Positions 24,364-34,291 of a stretch of 48,406 bases of DNA are shown piece after piece. The position numbers and the translations under genes were made by a program. The stretch lies in NCBI GenBank assembly GCA_003279855.1, contig QCGO01000009.1, forward strand, positions 1-48,406, in the 5' to 3' direction. Source of the stretch: Prochlorococcus sp. AG-388-E21. Its GTDB lineage: Bacteria > Cyanobacteriota > Cyanobacteriia > PCC-6307 > Cyanobiaceae. The first letter of the stretch is position 1; each line of letters starts with the position of its first letter. Under the pieces are notes generated by a model, which worked only from the letters and a program-made list of their open reading frames with translations, had not been told where the DNA came from and did not search any database.

Positions 24364-25689
24364 CTAGGCTCTTACAATTTTCGAAGAAGAGGTAAACCTC
24401 CCCCTAGTATCAATGATAAGTTTGCTATTTTTTCTAATAATTTCATAAGGAAAAATATCATGATCAGTAAGTAACAATACACAATCAAAAGAATTTAAAA
24501 TATCCTCAGTTATTTCAGCACTCTCAATTTTTAGATTGAATTTTCTTACTTTAGGTAACTTTAAAATATATGGATCATTATATTTTACAAAAGCCCCCTT
24601 CTTAAGAAGATTATCAATAATTACTAGAGATGGAGATTCTCTTATATCGTCAATATTTTTTTTGTATGACAAACCTAAAACTAATATTTTGCTACCTTTA
24701 ATTGACTTACTTCTTTCATTTAGGGCGTTAAAAATCTTTTCAAGAACGTAGTTTGGCATTGAAGTATTGATCTCACCTGCTAATTCAATGAATTTAGTAT
24801 TCATGTCATATTCTCTAGCTTTCCAAGTTAAATAAAAAGGATCAATTGGAATGCAATGCCCACCCAATCCAGGACCAGGATAATATGGCGTAAAACCAAA
24901 CGGTTTTGTTGAGGCAGCATCTATTACTTCATACAAGTCTATATCCATTTTATCTGCTAATATTTTCAATTCATTTACAAGTCCGATATTGACGGCTCTG
25001 TGTATATTTTCTAAGAGTTTCGTTAACTCGGCAGCTCTTGTTGAAGAAACTGGGACAAGTTTTTTTATTATTTTTGAATACAACTCAACACCCATATCTT
25101 TACATTCTGGGGTTATTCCTCCAATAACTTTTGGTATAGATGATGTAGTATAATTTTTGTTTCCAGGATCTTCTCTCTCTGGAGAAAATACTAGAAAGAA
25201 ATCTTTTCCAATTTCAAAACCCAAAGATTCAATTTCTGGCATCAATACCTCTTCGGTAGTTCCTGGATAGGTAGTACTTTCTAAACTTAAAAGTTGACCT
25301 TTTTTTAAAAATTTCTTAAGGGAATTAAAGGTTGTTTTTATATATCCCAAATCAGGTTCTCTATTTTTATTAAGAGGCGTTGGAACGCATAAAATAATAG
25401 CAATACATGATTCAATAAAAGAAAAATCAGATGTTGGGATTAACTTTTGTGATTCGATAACTTTAGAAATCCTAACGCTATTTATATGCCTTAAATAACT
25501 TTCTTTACTATTTAATTTGGATATTTTTTTTTGATCTATATCTATTCCAATAACCGAAAATTTATTCTCAGCAAAAGTTAAAGCTAAGGGGAGTCCAACA
25601 TAACCAAGACCAACAATAGCAATACTTTTTTCTCTATTTTTAATATTTTTTATAAAAGTATTAATTAAATCATTATTATTTATTTTCAT
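24364..25689 (-). CDS. UDP-N-acetylglucosamine 6-dehydrogenase (WbpA-like)
   Basis: A 441-residue nucleotide-sugar dehydrogenase of the WbpA/WbpO class. The NAD motif is AIVGLGYVGLPLAL at 24-37, the catalytic cysteine is C279 in GPGLGGHCIPIDPFY, and the C-terminal domain has the LGLSYKKNIDDIRESPS motif. This class oxidises C6 of UDP-GlcNAc or UDP-GalNAc, unlike the UDP-glucose-type enzyme at 11623-13071. It lies between WbpD- and WbpB-like genes, which points to the UDP-diacetamido-uronic acid pathway. Its ATG is preceded by a run of A residues (T run 25689-25699 on the plus strand) with no Shine-Dalgarno sequence. Confidence 0.92.
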   Translation of the reverse strand: MKINNNDLINTFIKNIKNREKSIAIVGLGYVGLPLALTFAENKFSVIGIDIDQKKISKLNSKESYLRHINSVRISKVIESQKLIPTSDFSFIESCIAIILCVPTPLNKNREPDLGYIKTTFNSLKKFLKKGQLLSLESTTYPGTTEEVLMPEIESLGFEIGKDFFLVFSPEREDPGNKNYTTSSIPKVIGGITPECKDMGVELYSKIIKKLVPVSSTRAAELTKLLENIHRAVNIGLVNELKILADKMDIDLYEVIDAASTKPFGFTPYYPGPGLGGHCIPIDPFYLTWKAREYDMNTKFIELAGEINTSMPNYVLEKIFNALNERSKSIKGSKILVLGLSYKKNIDDIRESPSLVIIDNLLKKGAFVKYNDPYILKLPKVRKFNLKIESAEITEDILNSFDCVLLLTDHDIFPYEIIRKNSKLIIDTRGRFTSSSKIVRA

Positions 25690-25726
25690 TTTTTTTTTTA
25701 AGTTATTAACTTTTAATTACAATAAA

Positions 25727-26353
25727 CTATTTTAGTTTCTCAGCAAATATTTCTGATTCTTTTAAAGAATATTTAATATTCATTTTTTGGCATATCCATA
25801 TACCAAAACCGCTCAATGGTAAGGGTATATTTTCACCGTATTCACTAATCCAACCAACTTGCTTTGCAGGGATCCCTTTAACTAAGGCATATGAGCTTAC
25901 ATTTTTTGTCACAACTGCCCCAGCAGCAATAAATGCATTTTCTCCAATAGTTATTCCACAGATTATGGTGCAATTAGCACCTAATGAGGCACCTTTCTTT
26001 ACAAGAGTATTTTTATATTCTTGTTTCCTTTTTATCTTTGATCTGGGATTTATTACATTTGTAAATACCATGCTGGGACCGCAGAAAACATCATCTTGAA
26101 GAGTAATATTGTCGTAAATCGAGACATTATTCTGAACTTTTACGTTGTTTCCTATTCTAACTTTGTTAGCAACAAATACATTTTGTCCAAAAGAACAATT
26201 TTTTCCGATAATAGCCTCTGAACAAATATGAACCCAATGCCAAATTTTAGTATTTTCTCCTATGGTCGCGCCTTTATCTATAATTGCAGAAGATTCTATT
26301 TGGACACTTGGATGAACTCCAAAATTAAATTTTTTATTTGAATCATTTAACAT
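25727..26353 (-). CDS. Hexapeptide-repeat N-acetyltransferase (WbpD/WlbB-like)
   Basis: This 208-residue left-handed beta-helix acyltransferase has hexapeptide repeats from about residue 14 to 155 (for example [20 protein letters not shown], then [21 protein letters not shown]) and the [19 protein letters not shown] block near the end. WbpD/WlbB enzymes acetylate the 3-amino group of UDP-GlcNAc3NA. The arrangement with WbpA-like, WbpB-like and aminotransferase genes in one transcription run makes this assignment likely. Its ATG overlaps the stop of the preceding Wzy-like gene (TAATG). Compared with WbpD (about 190 residues) it is slightly longer. Confidence 0.9.
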   Translation of the reverse strand: MLNDSNKKFNFGVHPSVQIESSAIIDKGATIGENTKIWHWVHICSEAIIGKNCSFGQNVFVANKVRIGNNVKVQNNVSIYDNITLQDDVFCGPSMVFTNVINPRSKIKRKQEYKNTLVKKGASLGANCTIICGITIGENAFIAAGAVVTKNVSSYALVKGIPAKQVGWISEYGENIPLPLSGFGIWICQKMNIKYSLKESEIFAEKLK

Positions 26354-27678
26354 TATAAACTTTTGGAATTTTTGGAATAACTAACTAATATATTTTCTTT
26401 AGAGATAGGCACACATTTTAATCCTGAAAATAAAATGCTTATTAGCAAGCTAATCTTACCATCATAAAAAGTCATATCATTTATGTGCATTATTAATACT
26501 ACAAGAGAAGCACATAGCCAGGTTTTGTCTAAATTATAATTTTCAGTCTCTTTATTGTATTTAGAAGAAAAAGCAAAAGGTATAGCTTTAATAAAAATAA
26601 TAATGGCAATAGAAGTAATTAAAATTGCAGTAGGAATGCCAAAATTAAATGCTATCTCAAATAATAAATTATGAGTATGTTGAGGTTCAAAGTATATAAA
26701 AGGAGGGTTCCACATATTTTCTTTATTTGTGTAGATTAAGAAAAATACACCTGCCCCCCACCCAAAAAAAGGTCTTTGTAAAATAAAGTTTATAGCAGTT
26801 CTAAAAATTATAATTCTAGGGGAATTTATAAAAAACATATTTCCAAATCTTTCAAAAATAATTGGCAAAAAACTAGTAATTTTTATATTAATTATGGATA
26901 AAATTGGATTAAACAATAGTAATAATAATATTAGAATCAAAACTAATAGAATGCTTTTAACTCCAAAAAATATAATCAAAGTAGAGATCATACTTAAAAA
27001 AGCATTTCTGGAATTTGTAGAAATTATTAAATAAATATTTAAAAGTATAATTAAAATGCCCCAAATACTTTTAATTTTGCAACTAAAAATTTTTTTAAAA
27101 AAATATAACGTAAAAGGTAAACTAACTGATAACCAAAAACCTGCATAGTTTCTGTTACTAAAAAGTCCTGATATCCCTCCAGTATCGTTTAAAGGTTTCT
27201 GGAACCATACAATTAATCCGTTTAGTATTTCAAAAGGTCCATTAATATCAAAAAATAATTGAAAGAGGCAACTAGCAATTACAGGAATAGTTCCAGCAAA
27301 GAAATATTTTGAAAACTCTAATCTATCGTTTTTTGTTTTGAGATAGCTTTGGAAACCTATAAAACAAATTAAAGTTGGTATCCAGTTAAATAAATTTAGC
27401 CATAAAAGCGAATTGCTTAAATTTTCTATCTCTTTGGGTACTTGATAGATTAGGTTATTAATTGTGCTAAAAAAAATTAAACCAATAGCAATTAATATAG
27501 ATAAATTTATTTTTTCTTTTAAATATAAGAATTTATTTTTTTGGAAAGAGAGTATTAATGCAAAAATTAAAAATACCCCTGCTATGGGTAAGGCTGTGGG
27601 CAAGAAAAACACGCCTATTAGAAATAAAAATTTACCTGTATCAGTATTAAAAATTTTTAAAAAATTTTTAATTAACAT
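26353..27678 (-). CDS. O-antigen ligase/polymerase family membrane protein (Wzy/WaaL)
   Basis: A 441-residue integral membrane protein with about 11-12 hydrophobic segments. The large periplasmic loop between late segments holds the Wzy_C-type pattern: [12 protein letters not shown] followed by [18 protein letters not shown], with the conserved His pair. Such proteins either polymerise repeat units (Wzy) or join glycan to lipid A-core (WaaL); sequence alone does not separate them. In this locus, with Wzx and Wzz-like proteins and no other candidate, a polymerase role is plausible. It is the first gene of the ten-gene run, only 35 bp after the 3' end of tRNA-Arg on the same strand. Confidence 0.85.
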   Translation of the reverse strand: MLIKNFLKIFNTDTGKFLFLIGVFFLPTALPIAGVFLIFALILSFQKNKFLYLKEKINLSILIAIGLIFFSTINNLIYQVPKEIENLSNSLLWLNLFNWIPTLICFIGFQSYLKTKNDRLEFSKYFFAGTIPVIASCLFQLFFDINGPFEILNGLIVWFQKPLNDTGGISGLFSNRNYAGFWLSVSLPFTLYFFKKIFSCKIKSIWGILIILLNIYLIISTNSRNAFLSMISTLIIFFGVKSILLVLILILLLLLFNPILSIINIKITSFLPIIFERFGNMFFINSPRIIIFRTAINFILQRPFFGWGAGVFFLIYTNKENMWNPPFIYFEPQHTHNLLFEIAFNFGIPTAILITSIAIIIFIKAIPFAFSSKYNKETENYNLDKTWLCASLVVLIMHINDMTFYDGKISLLISILFSGLKCVPISKENILVSYSKNSKSL

Positions 27679-27713
27679 AAATCTTTATTTAATCAAAAAC
27701 TTTAAAATTAAAA

Positions 27714-27787
<74 letters not shown>

Positions 27788-28193
27788 TAGGTTCTCTACT
27801 ATTTACAACTCAGTTTGTCCCCGAGTTAAGTATTTGATGAAAATTTAAAAAAACAAAAATATTCATACCGTTTCTATTTTATATCAGCCTTGCACCTCTA
27901 ACCAGTAAGTATTGAAATTTATATACTATGTATAAAATTTTAAAATTTATTTTAAGAAATAAACTTTTAATTTTCTTGGCTTCAAAACTAAAAATGAATG
28001 CATATGCAAAAAAAAAATGAAAATGTGGGGTAATAAAATTCAATATATGTTTTTTGTTTAAATAAAAACTAAATTAACAAAAATAATTTATAAGTTAAGA
28101 TTATTAATATTATGAATGAAATTTAATATTCTTTTGATTCATGCTAAAAACTTTTCTAGTTATTAAGTAAAAATAGTTATCGATTAAATCTAC
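27788..28193. other. 406-bp intergenic spacer between tRNA-Arg and a GT4 gene
   Basis: Very AT-rich spacer. It must contain the tRNA promoter (minus strand, right of 27787) and probably a promoter for the GT4 gene at its right end. A small inverted repeat, AACTC with GAGTT and an 11-base loop, lies near 27808-27828. One short open frame of 30 codons (27928-28020, plus strand) begins with ATG and gives a basic, hydrophobic peptide, but nothing supports it as a gene. I recognise no RNA family. Confidence 0.5.
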
Positions 28194-29288
28194 ATGGAAA
28201 AAATTAAAGTTTTATATTTATCTAGTGGTTCGTCAGTTCATACAATTAGATGGGTTAATTCATTGTCAATGCGCTCTGATTTGGTAATAAATCTTGTGTC
28301 TCAGCATAAAATAATTGATGATTTATCAGAAAAAGTAATTTTTAATTTGCTCCCATTTAATGGTTCATTTGGTTATTTATTTAATTTTTTTAAATTGAAG
28401 CAGATTATAAGGGATTGGAAACCTGATTTAATTCATGCAAATTATGCTACTGGATATGGACTGACTGCTAATTTATTAAATTTTCATCCACTTATTTTGT
28501 CAGCATGGGGAAGCGATATTTTTGAATTTCCAAAGAAATCTTATTTTCATAGTAAATTACTAGAGTTCAATTTGAATAATGCGGATATTATTTTGTCAAC
28601 AAGTATTATTATGGCAAAAGAAATTAAAAATTTTACTAAAAATAAGAAAGTCATAATAACGCCTTTTGGCGTTGATACTAATCAGTTTAAAAAGAAAAAA
28701 ATTCAAAATAAGAAAGAAAGTATCACAATAGGAACAATAAAAAACCTTTCATCAATCTATGGAATTGATATTTTAATAAAAGGTTTTGAAATAGCTTACA
28801 AAAAACTTTTAAAATCAGATATAGCTTTAGCTAAAAAAATGAGATTAAAAATTGTGGGTAGTGGGGAACAAAAAGAAGAATTACTAAATTTGATAAGTTC
28901 TTTAGGTTTAAAAGATATTGCTTCTATCCAAGATCGAGTTAAACATAATTTGGTCCCTTTAGAAATGGAGGAGATTTCCATTTTTTGTGCTTTAAGTAGA
29001 CAAGAAAGTTTTGGAGTGGCTGTTTTAGAGGCATCTGCTTTGGGAATCCCCGTTATTACAAGTAATAAAGGTGGTCTCCCAGAGGTTGTTATAAATGGAG
29101 TTACAGGAATAATAATAGAGAAGCTTAATGCTGAATGCGCAAGTAAAGCAATTTCAAAGTTAGTTCGAGATCAGGAATTGAGAATAATTTTTGGAAAAAA
29201 TGGTATGAAATTCGTAAAAAACAAATATAATTGGAATGATTCAATTGATCGAATATTGCAACTATATAAATCCTTATTGTCTAGATAA
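28194..29288 (+). CDS. GT4-family glycosyltransferase
   Basis: A 364-residue GT-B glycosyltransferase. The N-terminal domain begins VLYLSSGSSVHTIRWVNSL, a glycine- and serine-rich acceptor-side loop, and contains HANYATGYG and LSAWGSDIF segments typical of GT4. The donor domain has ITIGTIKNLSSIYGIDILIK and the E-x7-E motif ESFGVAVLEASALGIPVIT at about 269-287, which binds the nucleotide sugar. It is the only gene between the tRNA and the core region, on the plus strand, facing away from the island operon. It probably takes part in surface glycan synthesis, either of the island or of a conserved glycolipid; its donor sugar is unknown. Confidence 0.88.
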   Translation: MEKIKVLYLSSGSSVHTIRWVNSLSMRSDLVINLVSQHKIIDDLSEKVIFNLLPFNGSFGYLFNFFKLKQIIRDWKPDLIHANYATGYGLTANLLNFHPLILSAWGSDIFEFPKKSYFHSKLLEFNLNNADIILSTSIIMAKEIKNFTKNKKVIITPFGVDTNQFKKKKIQNKKESITIGTIKNLSSIYGIDILIKGFEIAYKKLLKSDIALAKKMRLKIVGSGEQKEELLNLISSLGLKDIASIQDRVKHNLVPLEMEEISIFCALSRQESFGVAVLEASALGIPVITSNKGGLPEVVINGVTGIIIEKLNAECASKAISKLVRDQELRIIFGKNGMKFVKNKYNWNDSIDRILQLYKSLLSR

Positions 29289-29411
29289 ATTAGTTTTAAA
29301 ATCTTATGAAAAGCTAAAAAGCTCATTAGATAAAAAACAATACGAATAAGTTGGGTGTTTTATGGATAGGTATCTTTTCTATATTCATTATGGAATAATT
29401 CTTCTAGAATA

Positions 29412-29417
29412 TATAAT
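29412..29417 (+). promoter_or_regulatory. Probable -10 element upstream of the HTH protein gene
   Basis: TATAAT lies 15 bp before the TTG start, so transcription would start near 29424 and leave a leader of under 10 nt. No -35 match is clear. AT-rich DNA gives such hexamers by chance. Confidence 0.3.
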
Positions 29418-29432
29418 AGATATAAATTAAAT

Positions 29433-30110
29433 TTGGCAAAGAGACTTACAGAAGAACAAAAGGAAAAAATTCTTAAATTTTTTTCTGAAGGAAAAACTAT
29501 AGAAGATTTATCAAAGGAATTTAATTGTACTAAATTAACAATTAGTAGGAATCTTAAAAGAAATCTTGTTGAAAAGAAATATAAAGAAATTATCATCCAA
29601 AATAAAAATAAAAAAAATAATAATAATGTAGAAGAATCTATAAAAGCTCCGAATTCTAAATTAAAATTAGCTTCCAATAATAATGATTTTTTAGATAATC
29701 AAAATTTAAGTGAAGTAAATGATGAAGTTGATAATGTTCCTTTCACACCCTTTTTAGAGTTAAAGCCTTTAGATTTAGATATTGAAAATTCTCCACGTAA
29801 AGAGTTTTCCTCAGCTCCATTATCTGAAATTAATTTACCAAAAACTGTTTTTATGATTGTTGATAAAAATATTGAACTTCAAATAAAATTTTTAAAAGAT
29901 TATCCAGAATGGAGTTTTTTGCCCAGCCATGACTTAAATAGAAAAACTTTAGAAATATTTTTTGATTTACGCGATGCTAAGAAATCATGTCATAAAGAAC
30001 AAAAGGTGATAAAGGTTCCAAATACTGATGTATTTAGAATTGTTTCTCCAATACTTATTTCGAAAGGTATTTCAAGAATTGTAAGTTCAGAAACGCTTAT
30101 ATCAATTTAA
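29433..30110 (+). CDS. Picocyanobacterial helix-turn-helix protein of unknown function
   Basis: A 225-residue protein. The first 50 residues form a resolvase/transposase-type helix-turn-helix (LTEEQKEKILKFFSEGKTIE, then DLSKEF and CTKLTISRNLKR). A polar, Asn- and Lys-rich linker (about 57-100) leads to a C-terminal domain (about 125-225) with LPKTVFMIVDKNIEL, a PEWSFLP segment and KVPNTDVFRIVSPILISKGI. I recall the same arrangement from other marine picocyanobacteria, where it is annotated only as conserved. It is likely to bind DNA, but nothing in the sequence names its targets. The start is TTG, chosen because the HTH begins at once and no ATG is available. It ends 13 bp from the convergent LapA-like gene. 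Confidence 0.7.
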   Translation: MAKRLTEEQKEKILKFFSEGKTIEDLSKEFNCTKLTISRNLKRNLVEKKYKEIIIQNKNKKNNNNVEESIKAPNSKLKLASNNNDFLDNQNLSEVNDEVDNVPFTPFLELKPLDLDIENSPRKEFSSAPLSEINLPKTVFMIVDKNIELQIKFLKDYPEWSFLPSHDLNRKTLEIFFDLRDAKKSCHKEQKVIKVPNTDVFRIVSPILISKGISRIVSSETLISI

Positions 30111-30123
30111 TTTATTAATTATT

Positions 30124-30342
30124 CTATTTTCTATCAATGTTTAGAAATATCAGACTTCCTAATAAAGAACCGCTTATAAAACTTGTCCCTACAATAAAGC
30201 CAATAGGTAAATCTACAGAGTCATCAAAAAATAAATTGACCTTACTTTTATTCGAGCTATTTTGTACAGCTAAAAATAAGACTAAAAACAAGCATGTATT
30301 GAATGATGCTGCAAAGATTAATTTTTTAGTTACTAAATACAT
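30124..30342 (-). CDS. Small two-segment membrane protein, LapA-domain-like
   Basis: A 72-residue protein with two hydrophobic segments (about 8-27 and 48-67). The pattern is LFLAVQNSSN after the first and DLPIGFIVGTSFISGSLLGS for the second, which matches the layout of LapA-domain (DUF1049) proteins: a first helix ending in VQN, a short beta part, then a glycine-rich helix. In Enterobacteria LapA works with LapB in controlling lipopolysaccharide synthesis, but cyanobacterial homologues are uncharacterised. It lies 10 bp after rsmI in the reading direction, so it is probably cotranscribed with it. The plus strand also has an open frame here, which I judge a shadow. Confidence 0.65.
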   Translation of the reverse strand: MYLVTKKLIFAASFNTCLFLVLFLAVQNSSNKSKVNLFFDDSVDLPIGFIVGTSFISGSLLGSLIFLNIDRK

Positions 30343-30352
30343 TTTTTTAACT

Positions 30353-31216
30353 TTACCTTAAATTATAAATTATGTTTTTTTTGATACCATATCTTTTCGC
30401 AAGGTATTTTGAAGCTCCTGATAAGCTTAATCCTGCATTAATTAAATCATTTAATTCTGATTTTAATAATAATTCATTGAATTCTAGTGTCTTTTTCTTG
30501 TTAGTTCCCTTAAGAATGACTGTGATCTCACCGATAATCTCCTTGTCTTCAAAAAAACTTTTTACATCATGAATATTATTACCAATATGTTCTTCAAACC
30601 TTTTTGTTAATTCTCTAGAAACTTCAATTTCTCTTTCCCCTCCACATAATTTATATAAATCTTTCATTAATCTCTTAAGGCGATGAGGTGATTCATATAT
30701 TATGGTTGTCTTTTCATTTTCACTAATTTCTAAAAGAATCTTTTCTCTTTCAATTTTCTTTTTTGGAAGAAAACCAACAAATAAAAAACTGGAAGAAGGC
30801 ATACCACTTGAAACAAGAGCAGTTATTGCTGCACATGCACCAGGAATGCAAATCACATCAATACCCACTAATTTTACTGCTTTTATTAAATCTTCACCTG
30901 GATCACAGATGCCTGGCATTCCAGCATCGCTGACGAGAGCAATTGATTTACCCTTTTTTAAATCTTCTTCTATTTTTGGGGTTTTACTTACTGAATTATG
31001 TTTATTAAAACTTATAAGATTATTAGAAATACTAAATTTATTCATTATTTTTTTTGTTTGCCTAGTATCTTCACATGCAATAAGAGAAACATTTTTTAAA
31101 ATATTGATTGCTCGAGGAGAAATATCATTTAAATTGCCTATTGGAGTCCCAACTACATATAAAACACCGCTTTCAGGTTCTTGAGTTCTGTGGGATAATG
31201 GATAAGAATTTTTCAT
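30353..31216 (-). CDS. rsmI: 16S rRNA (cytidine1402-2'-O)-methyltransferase
   Basis: This 287-residue SAM-dependent enzyme 2'-O-methylates C1402 in the decoding centre of 16S rRNA. The family signature LYVVGTPIGNLNDISPRAI begins at residue 19, with CEDTRQTKKIM near 49-59 and SDAGMPGICDPGEDLI near 97-112. The length is normal for RsmI. The ATG lies only 3 bp from the start codon of divergent cysQ, so its promoter must lie inside cysQ coding sequence unless translation starts further in. A LapA-like gene follows at 10 bp. Confidence 0.93.
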   Translation of the reverse strand: MKNSYPLSHRTQEPESGVLYVVGTPIGNLNDISPRAINILKNVSLIACEDTRQTKKIMNKFSISNNLISFNKHNSVSKTPKIEEDLKKGKSIALVSDAGMPGICDPGEDLIKAVKLVGIDVICIPGACAAITALVSSGMPSSSFLFVGFLPKKKIEREKILLEISENEKTTIIYESPHRLKRLMKDLYKLCGGEREIEVSRELTKRFEEHIGNNIHDVKSFFEDKEIIGEITVILKGTNKKKTLEFNELLLKSELNDLINAGLSLSGASKYLAKRYGIKKNIIYNLR

Positions 31217-31219
31217 TAA

Positions 31220-32122
31220 GTGATTACATTACCATCTGGGGTTGATATTAATAATCTTATTGATGATCTTAGGACTTTTAGTTGGGAGGCTTCTGAAACC
31301 CTACTCTATTATGCTCAAAAATTAAAAGATACCAATAATAAAAGCAATATTATCAAAAACAATAACGAAGAAGATCCCGTAACCTTAGCTGACTTAAAAG
31401 TAAATGAGATAATAATAAAAAGAATTAATGAAAAATATAGAGATATTAATTGGGGAATTTTAAGTGAAGAGAATGAAAAGATAACCTCTGAAAATTTTAA
31501 TAATGAAGCTCAATGGACGTGGGTTCTTGATCCTCTTGATGGAACTAAGGATTTCCTTCAAGGTACAAGAAATTATGCAATGCATTTAGCCTTGAACTAT
31601 AGACAAAAACCCTATCTTGGTATTGTTTTAATTCCAGAAAAGGAGCAATTATGGATTGCAGATGGAGAAAAAGTTTGGTGTGAAAAAAAAGATGGTTCAA
31701 AAATTAAACCTAATCTTTCTAAAAATAAAAATCTTCAAGAGATGATACTGGTAACAAGTAAAAACCATAGAAATCCCACTTTAAAAAATTTAATTAAAAA
31801 AATTAATTTCAAAGATGTCATTATCATGGGAAGCATAGGATGTAAAATTGCATCAATTGTTAGAGGGGAAAGTGATATCTATATATGTTTAAGCTTACCC
31901 GGAAAAAGTTCTCCAAAAGATTGGGACTTCGCAGCACCTGAGGCTATTTTAAAAACAGCTGGAGGAGCAATTACAAATTTAGATAATGAAGGTTTATCCT
32001 ATGGGGAATCGAATTTCCAACAAGGGGGAATAATTGTTGCATCAAGCAATATAAATATTCATGAGGATTTATGTTTAGAAATAAAAAAAATTATTAAAAG
32101 GTACGAAATTTATCCTATTTAA
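31220..32122 (+). CDS. cysQ: 3'(2'),5'-bisphosphate nucleotidase, CysQ-like inositol-monophosphatase fold
   Basis: A 300-residue magnesium-dependent phosphatase, probably clearing phosphoadenosine phosphate from sulfate assimilation. The metal-binding motifs are [11 protein letters not shown] (about 51-61), [12 protein letters not shown] (99-110) and [15 protein letters not shown] (about 235-249). The start is GTG; the codon just before it is the in-frame stop TAA, and no other good start follows for at least 30 codons. The start is 3 bp from divergent rsmI, and the stop overlaps convergent pnp by 4 bp, so the gene has no intergenic DNA of its own. Substrate specificity within the family is inferred. 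Confidence 0.9.
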   Translation: MITLPSGVDINNLIDDLRTFSWEASETLLYYAQKLKDTNNKSNIIKNNNEEDPVTLADLKVNEIIIKRINEKYRDINWGILSEENEKITSENFNNEAQWTWVLDPLDGTKDFLQGTRNYAMHLALNYRQKPYLGIVLIPEKEQLWIADGEKVWCEKKDGSKIKPNLSKNKNLQEMILVTSKNHRNPTLKNLIKKINFKDVIIMGSIGCKIASIVRGESDIYICLSLPGKSSPKDWDFAAPEAILKTAGGAITNLDNEGLSYGESNFQQGGIIVASSNINIHEDLCLEIKKIIKRYEIYPI

Positions 32123-34284
32123 TTTAGAGGGGCCACTGGAGTTGGGGTTGGTTCTGGATAAGACATCCCCCCATTTTGAGCTACTCCTCTTAAAGTTAGA
32201 TTAATTCTTCCTCTGCTATCAATTTCTCGAACTCTTACGGTTACCTCATCACCTTGTCTGACGACATCTTCAACTCTCTCAACACGCGCCTCAGATAATT
32301 GTGATATGTGAACCATACCTTCTTTACCAGGAAGGATTTCAACAAAAGCACCTATTGGGATAATTCTTGTTACGACTCCAGAGAATATTTCACCTTCATG
32401 TACTTTTCTAGTTAATCCCTCTATTATTTTCTGAGCTTCTTCAGCAGCAGCACCGTCATGGGATGCGATAGTAACAATTCCTCCATCCTCAATATCTATT
32501 TTGGTATTAGTTCTTTCAGTGATCCCTTTAATAGTTCTCCCCCCTGGTCCAATTACAGTCCCTATAAGTTCTGGATCTATTCTAAAGCTTAAGAGTCTTG
32601 GCGCATGTGGAGATAATGATTCTTGAGGTTTATCAATCGCCTCTTGCATTTTTTCTAAAATATGTAATCGTGCAGGACGTGCTTTTTTTATGGCATCAGA
32701 GATAATCGAAACTGGTAATCCTGTAATTTTCATATCCATTTGCAATGCAGTTATACCTTTTTCAGTTCCGGCAACTTTGAAATCCATATCTCCAAGGAAA
32801 TCCTCAATGCCTTGAATATCTGTAAGGATTCGGACTTCTTTACCTTCTTTAATTAACCCCATTGCAGTACCGCTAACAGGAGCTTTTAGAGGTACCCCTG
32901 CATCAAGTAAAGAAAGCGTACTTCCGCAAACTGACCCCATAGAGGTAGATCCGTTTGAGCTTAGAACTTCACTAACTACTCTCAGTACATATGGGAATGT
33001 TTCTTTACCTGGAAGCACAGGGATTATTGCTCTTTCTGCTAATGCTCCATGACCTATTTCCCTTCTGCCTGGAGTTCTCATTGGTCTAGTTTCTCCAACT
33101 GAATAAGGTGGAAAATTATAGTGGTGTAAGTAAGTTTTCTCAGTACTTGGATTAAGGTCATCCATTTCTTGAGCATCACTTGGAGTCCCTAATGTAGTTG
33201 TAGATAAGACTTGGGTTAAACCTCTTTGAAATAATGCTGAGCCATGGACTCTTTTCGGAAGTATCCCAGCAGAAGCAGTGATCTTTCTAACTTCATCAAG
33301 ATCTCTCCCGTCAACTCTTTTCCCATCATTAATGATTTGTGTTCTCATTAATTTTTTGGTTAACTTTTTGAAGTCAGAATGTATTAATTTTTCATTCTCT
33401 GAAGTAAGAACTTTTAATTGATTATCGTCTTTAAGTGAATTAATTTTGCTTTGCACTTCAAGTTCTACTTTATCTAATTCTAGATCTCTATCTTCTTTAG
33501 TTTGATCAAATTTCTTTAAAATTTGATCAATTGATTTCGTGCAGTTTTTTTCTAAATATGTTGCTAATGATTTATCTTCTTCTGGTTCTAAAGGCTTGAC
33601 CTGTTTTATTCCTATATCTTTAAGAAGATTTTCTTGAGCGTTAATTAATTCGGTTACAGCCTCATAACCAAAATCTATAGCTTCAATAGTATCTTGTTCA
33701 GAAAGTTGATTGGCACCTGCCTCAATCATTACAATCCCTTCTGGAGATCCTGCTACAACAATATCAAGATCACCTTTTTCTATTTCTCTGTAACTTGGAT
33801 TTAAAATAAAATCATCTCCTATTAGTCCAACTCTTACAGCAGCCATTGGTCCGTAAAATGGTATTTCTGCTAACAAGGTTGCAATAGAAGCTCCCGTAAC
33901 TCCAAGAACATCTGCAGGTACTCTTTCATCTAAAGATAAGCAAGAAGCAACTATTTGGATTTCGTCCCTCATCCATGAAGGGAAAAGGGGCCTCATTGGC
34001 CTATCTATTAACCTTGCTATTAATGTTGCTCTTTCAGGAGGTCTGCCTTCTCTTCTCATGAATCCGCCTGGGATTCTTCCGGCAGCATATAGTTTTTCCT
34101 CGTAATCACATATTAGAGGTAGAAAGTCTGCGGGTTGTTTCTTCGTTGTTTTTGTCGCGGTAACTAATAAAGATGTGTCTCCGCACTCGATCATTACAGC
34201 GCCTCCAGCCTGAGGTGCATATAGTCCAGTAGTTAGTCGTATCTCTCGTCCGTCAAACGTGATCGACGTATTTTTTCCTTCCAC
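32119..34284 (-). CDS. pnp: Polyribonucleotide nucleotidyltransferase (PNPase)
   Basis: A 721-residue 3'-5' phosphorolytic exoribonuclease and polymerase, part of RNA turnover and tailing. Two RNase PH domains (about 10-225 and 310-545, the second with [15 protein letters not shown] and the [13 protein letters not shown] block) frame an all-helical linker, followed by a KH domain (about 560-620, [14 protein letters not shown]) and an S1 domain (about 625-700, [11 protein letters not shown] through [14 protein letters not shown]). The start is GTG, selected because [15 protein letters not shown] is the usual cyanobacterial N-terminus. A TATAAT hexamer ends 8 bp before the GTG. The gene lies 191 bp downstream of rpsN and overlaps cysQ tail to tail by 4 bp. 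Confidence 0.97.
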   Translation of the reverse strand: MEGKNTSITFDGREIRLTTGLYAPQAGGAVMIECGDTSLLVTATKTTKKQPADFLPLICDYEEKLYAAGRIPGGFMRREGRPPERATLIARLIDRPMRPLFPSWMRDEIQIVASCLSLDERVPADVLGVTGASIATLLAEIPFYGPMAAVRVGLIGDDFILNPSYREIEKGDLDIVVAGSPEGIVMIEAGANQLSEQDTIEAIDFGYEAVTELINAQENLLKDIGIKQVKPLEPEEDKSLATYLEKNCTKSIDQILKKFDQTKEDRDLELDKVELEVQSKINSLKDDNQLKVLTSENEKLIHSDFKKLTKKLMRTQIINDGKRVDGRDLDEVRKITASAGILPKRVHGSALFQRGLTQVLSTTTLGTPSDAQEMDDLNPSTEKTYLHHYNFPPYSVGETRPMRTPGRREIGHGALAERAIIPVLPGKETFPYVLRVVSEVLSSNGSTSMGSVCGSTLSLLDAGVPLKAPVSGTAMGLIKEGKEVRILTDIQGIEDFLGDMDFKVAGTEKGITALQMDMKITGLPVSIISDAIKKARPARLHILEKMQEAIDKPQESLSPHAPRLLSFRIDPELIGTVIGPGGRTIKGITERTNTKIDIEDGGIVTIASHDGAAAEEAQKIIEGLTRKVHEGEIFSGVVTRIIPIGAFVEILPGKEGMVHISQLSEARVERVEDVVRQGDEVTVRVREIDSRGRINLTLRGVAQNGGMSYPEPTPTPVAPLN

Positions 34285-34291
34285 TTTTTAA

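Noticed and set aside
27808-27828. Terminator or small RNA from the AACTC/GAGTT repeat near the tRNA
   Set aside because: A 5-bp stem with an 11-base loop and no following T run is too weak.
30702-31184. 160-codon plus-strand frame opposite rsmI
   Set aside because: RsmI motifs on the minus strand are decisive, and the plus frame shows none.
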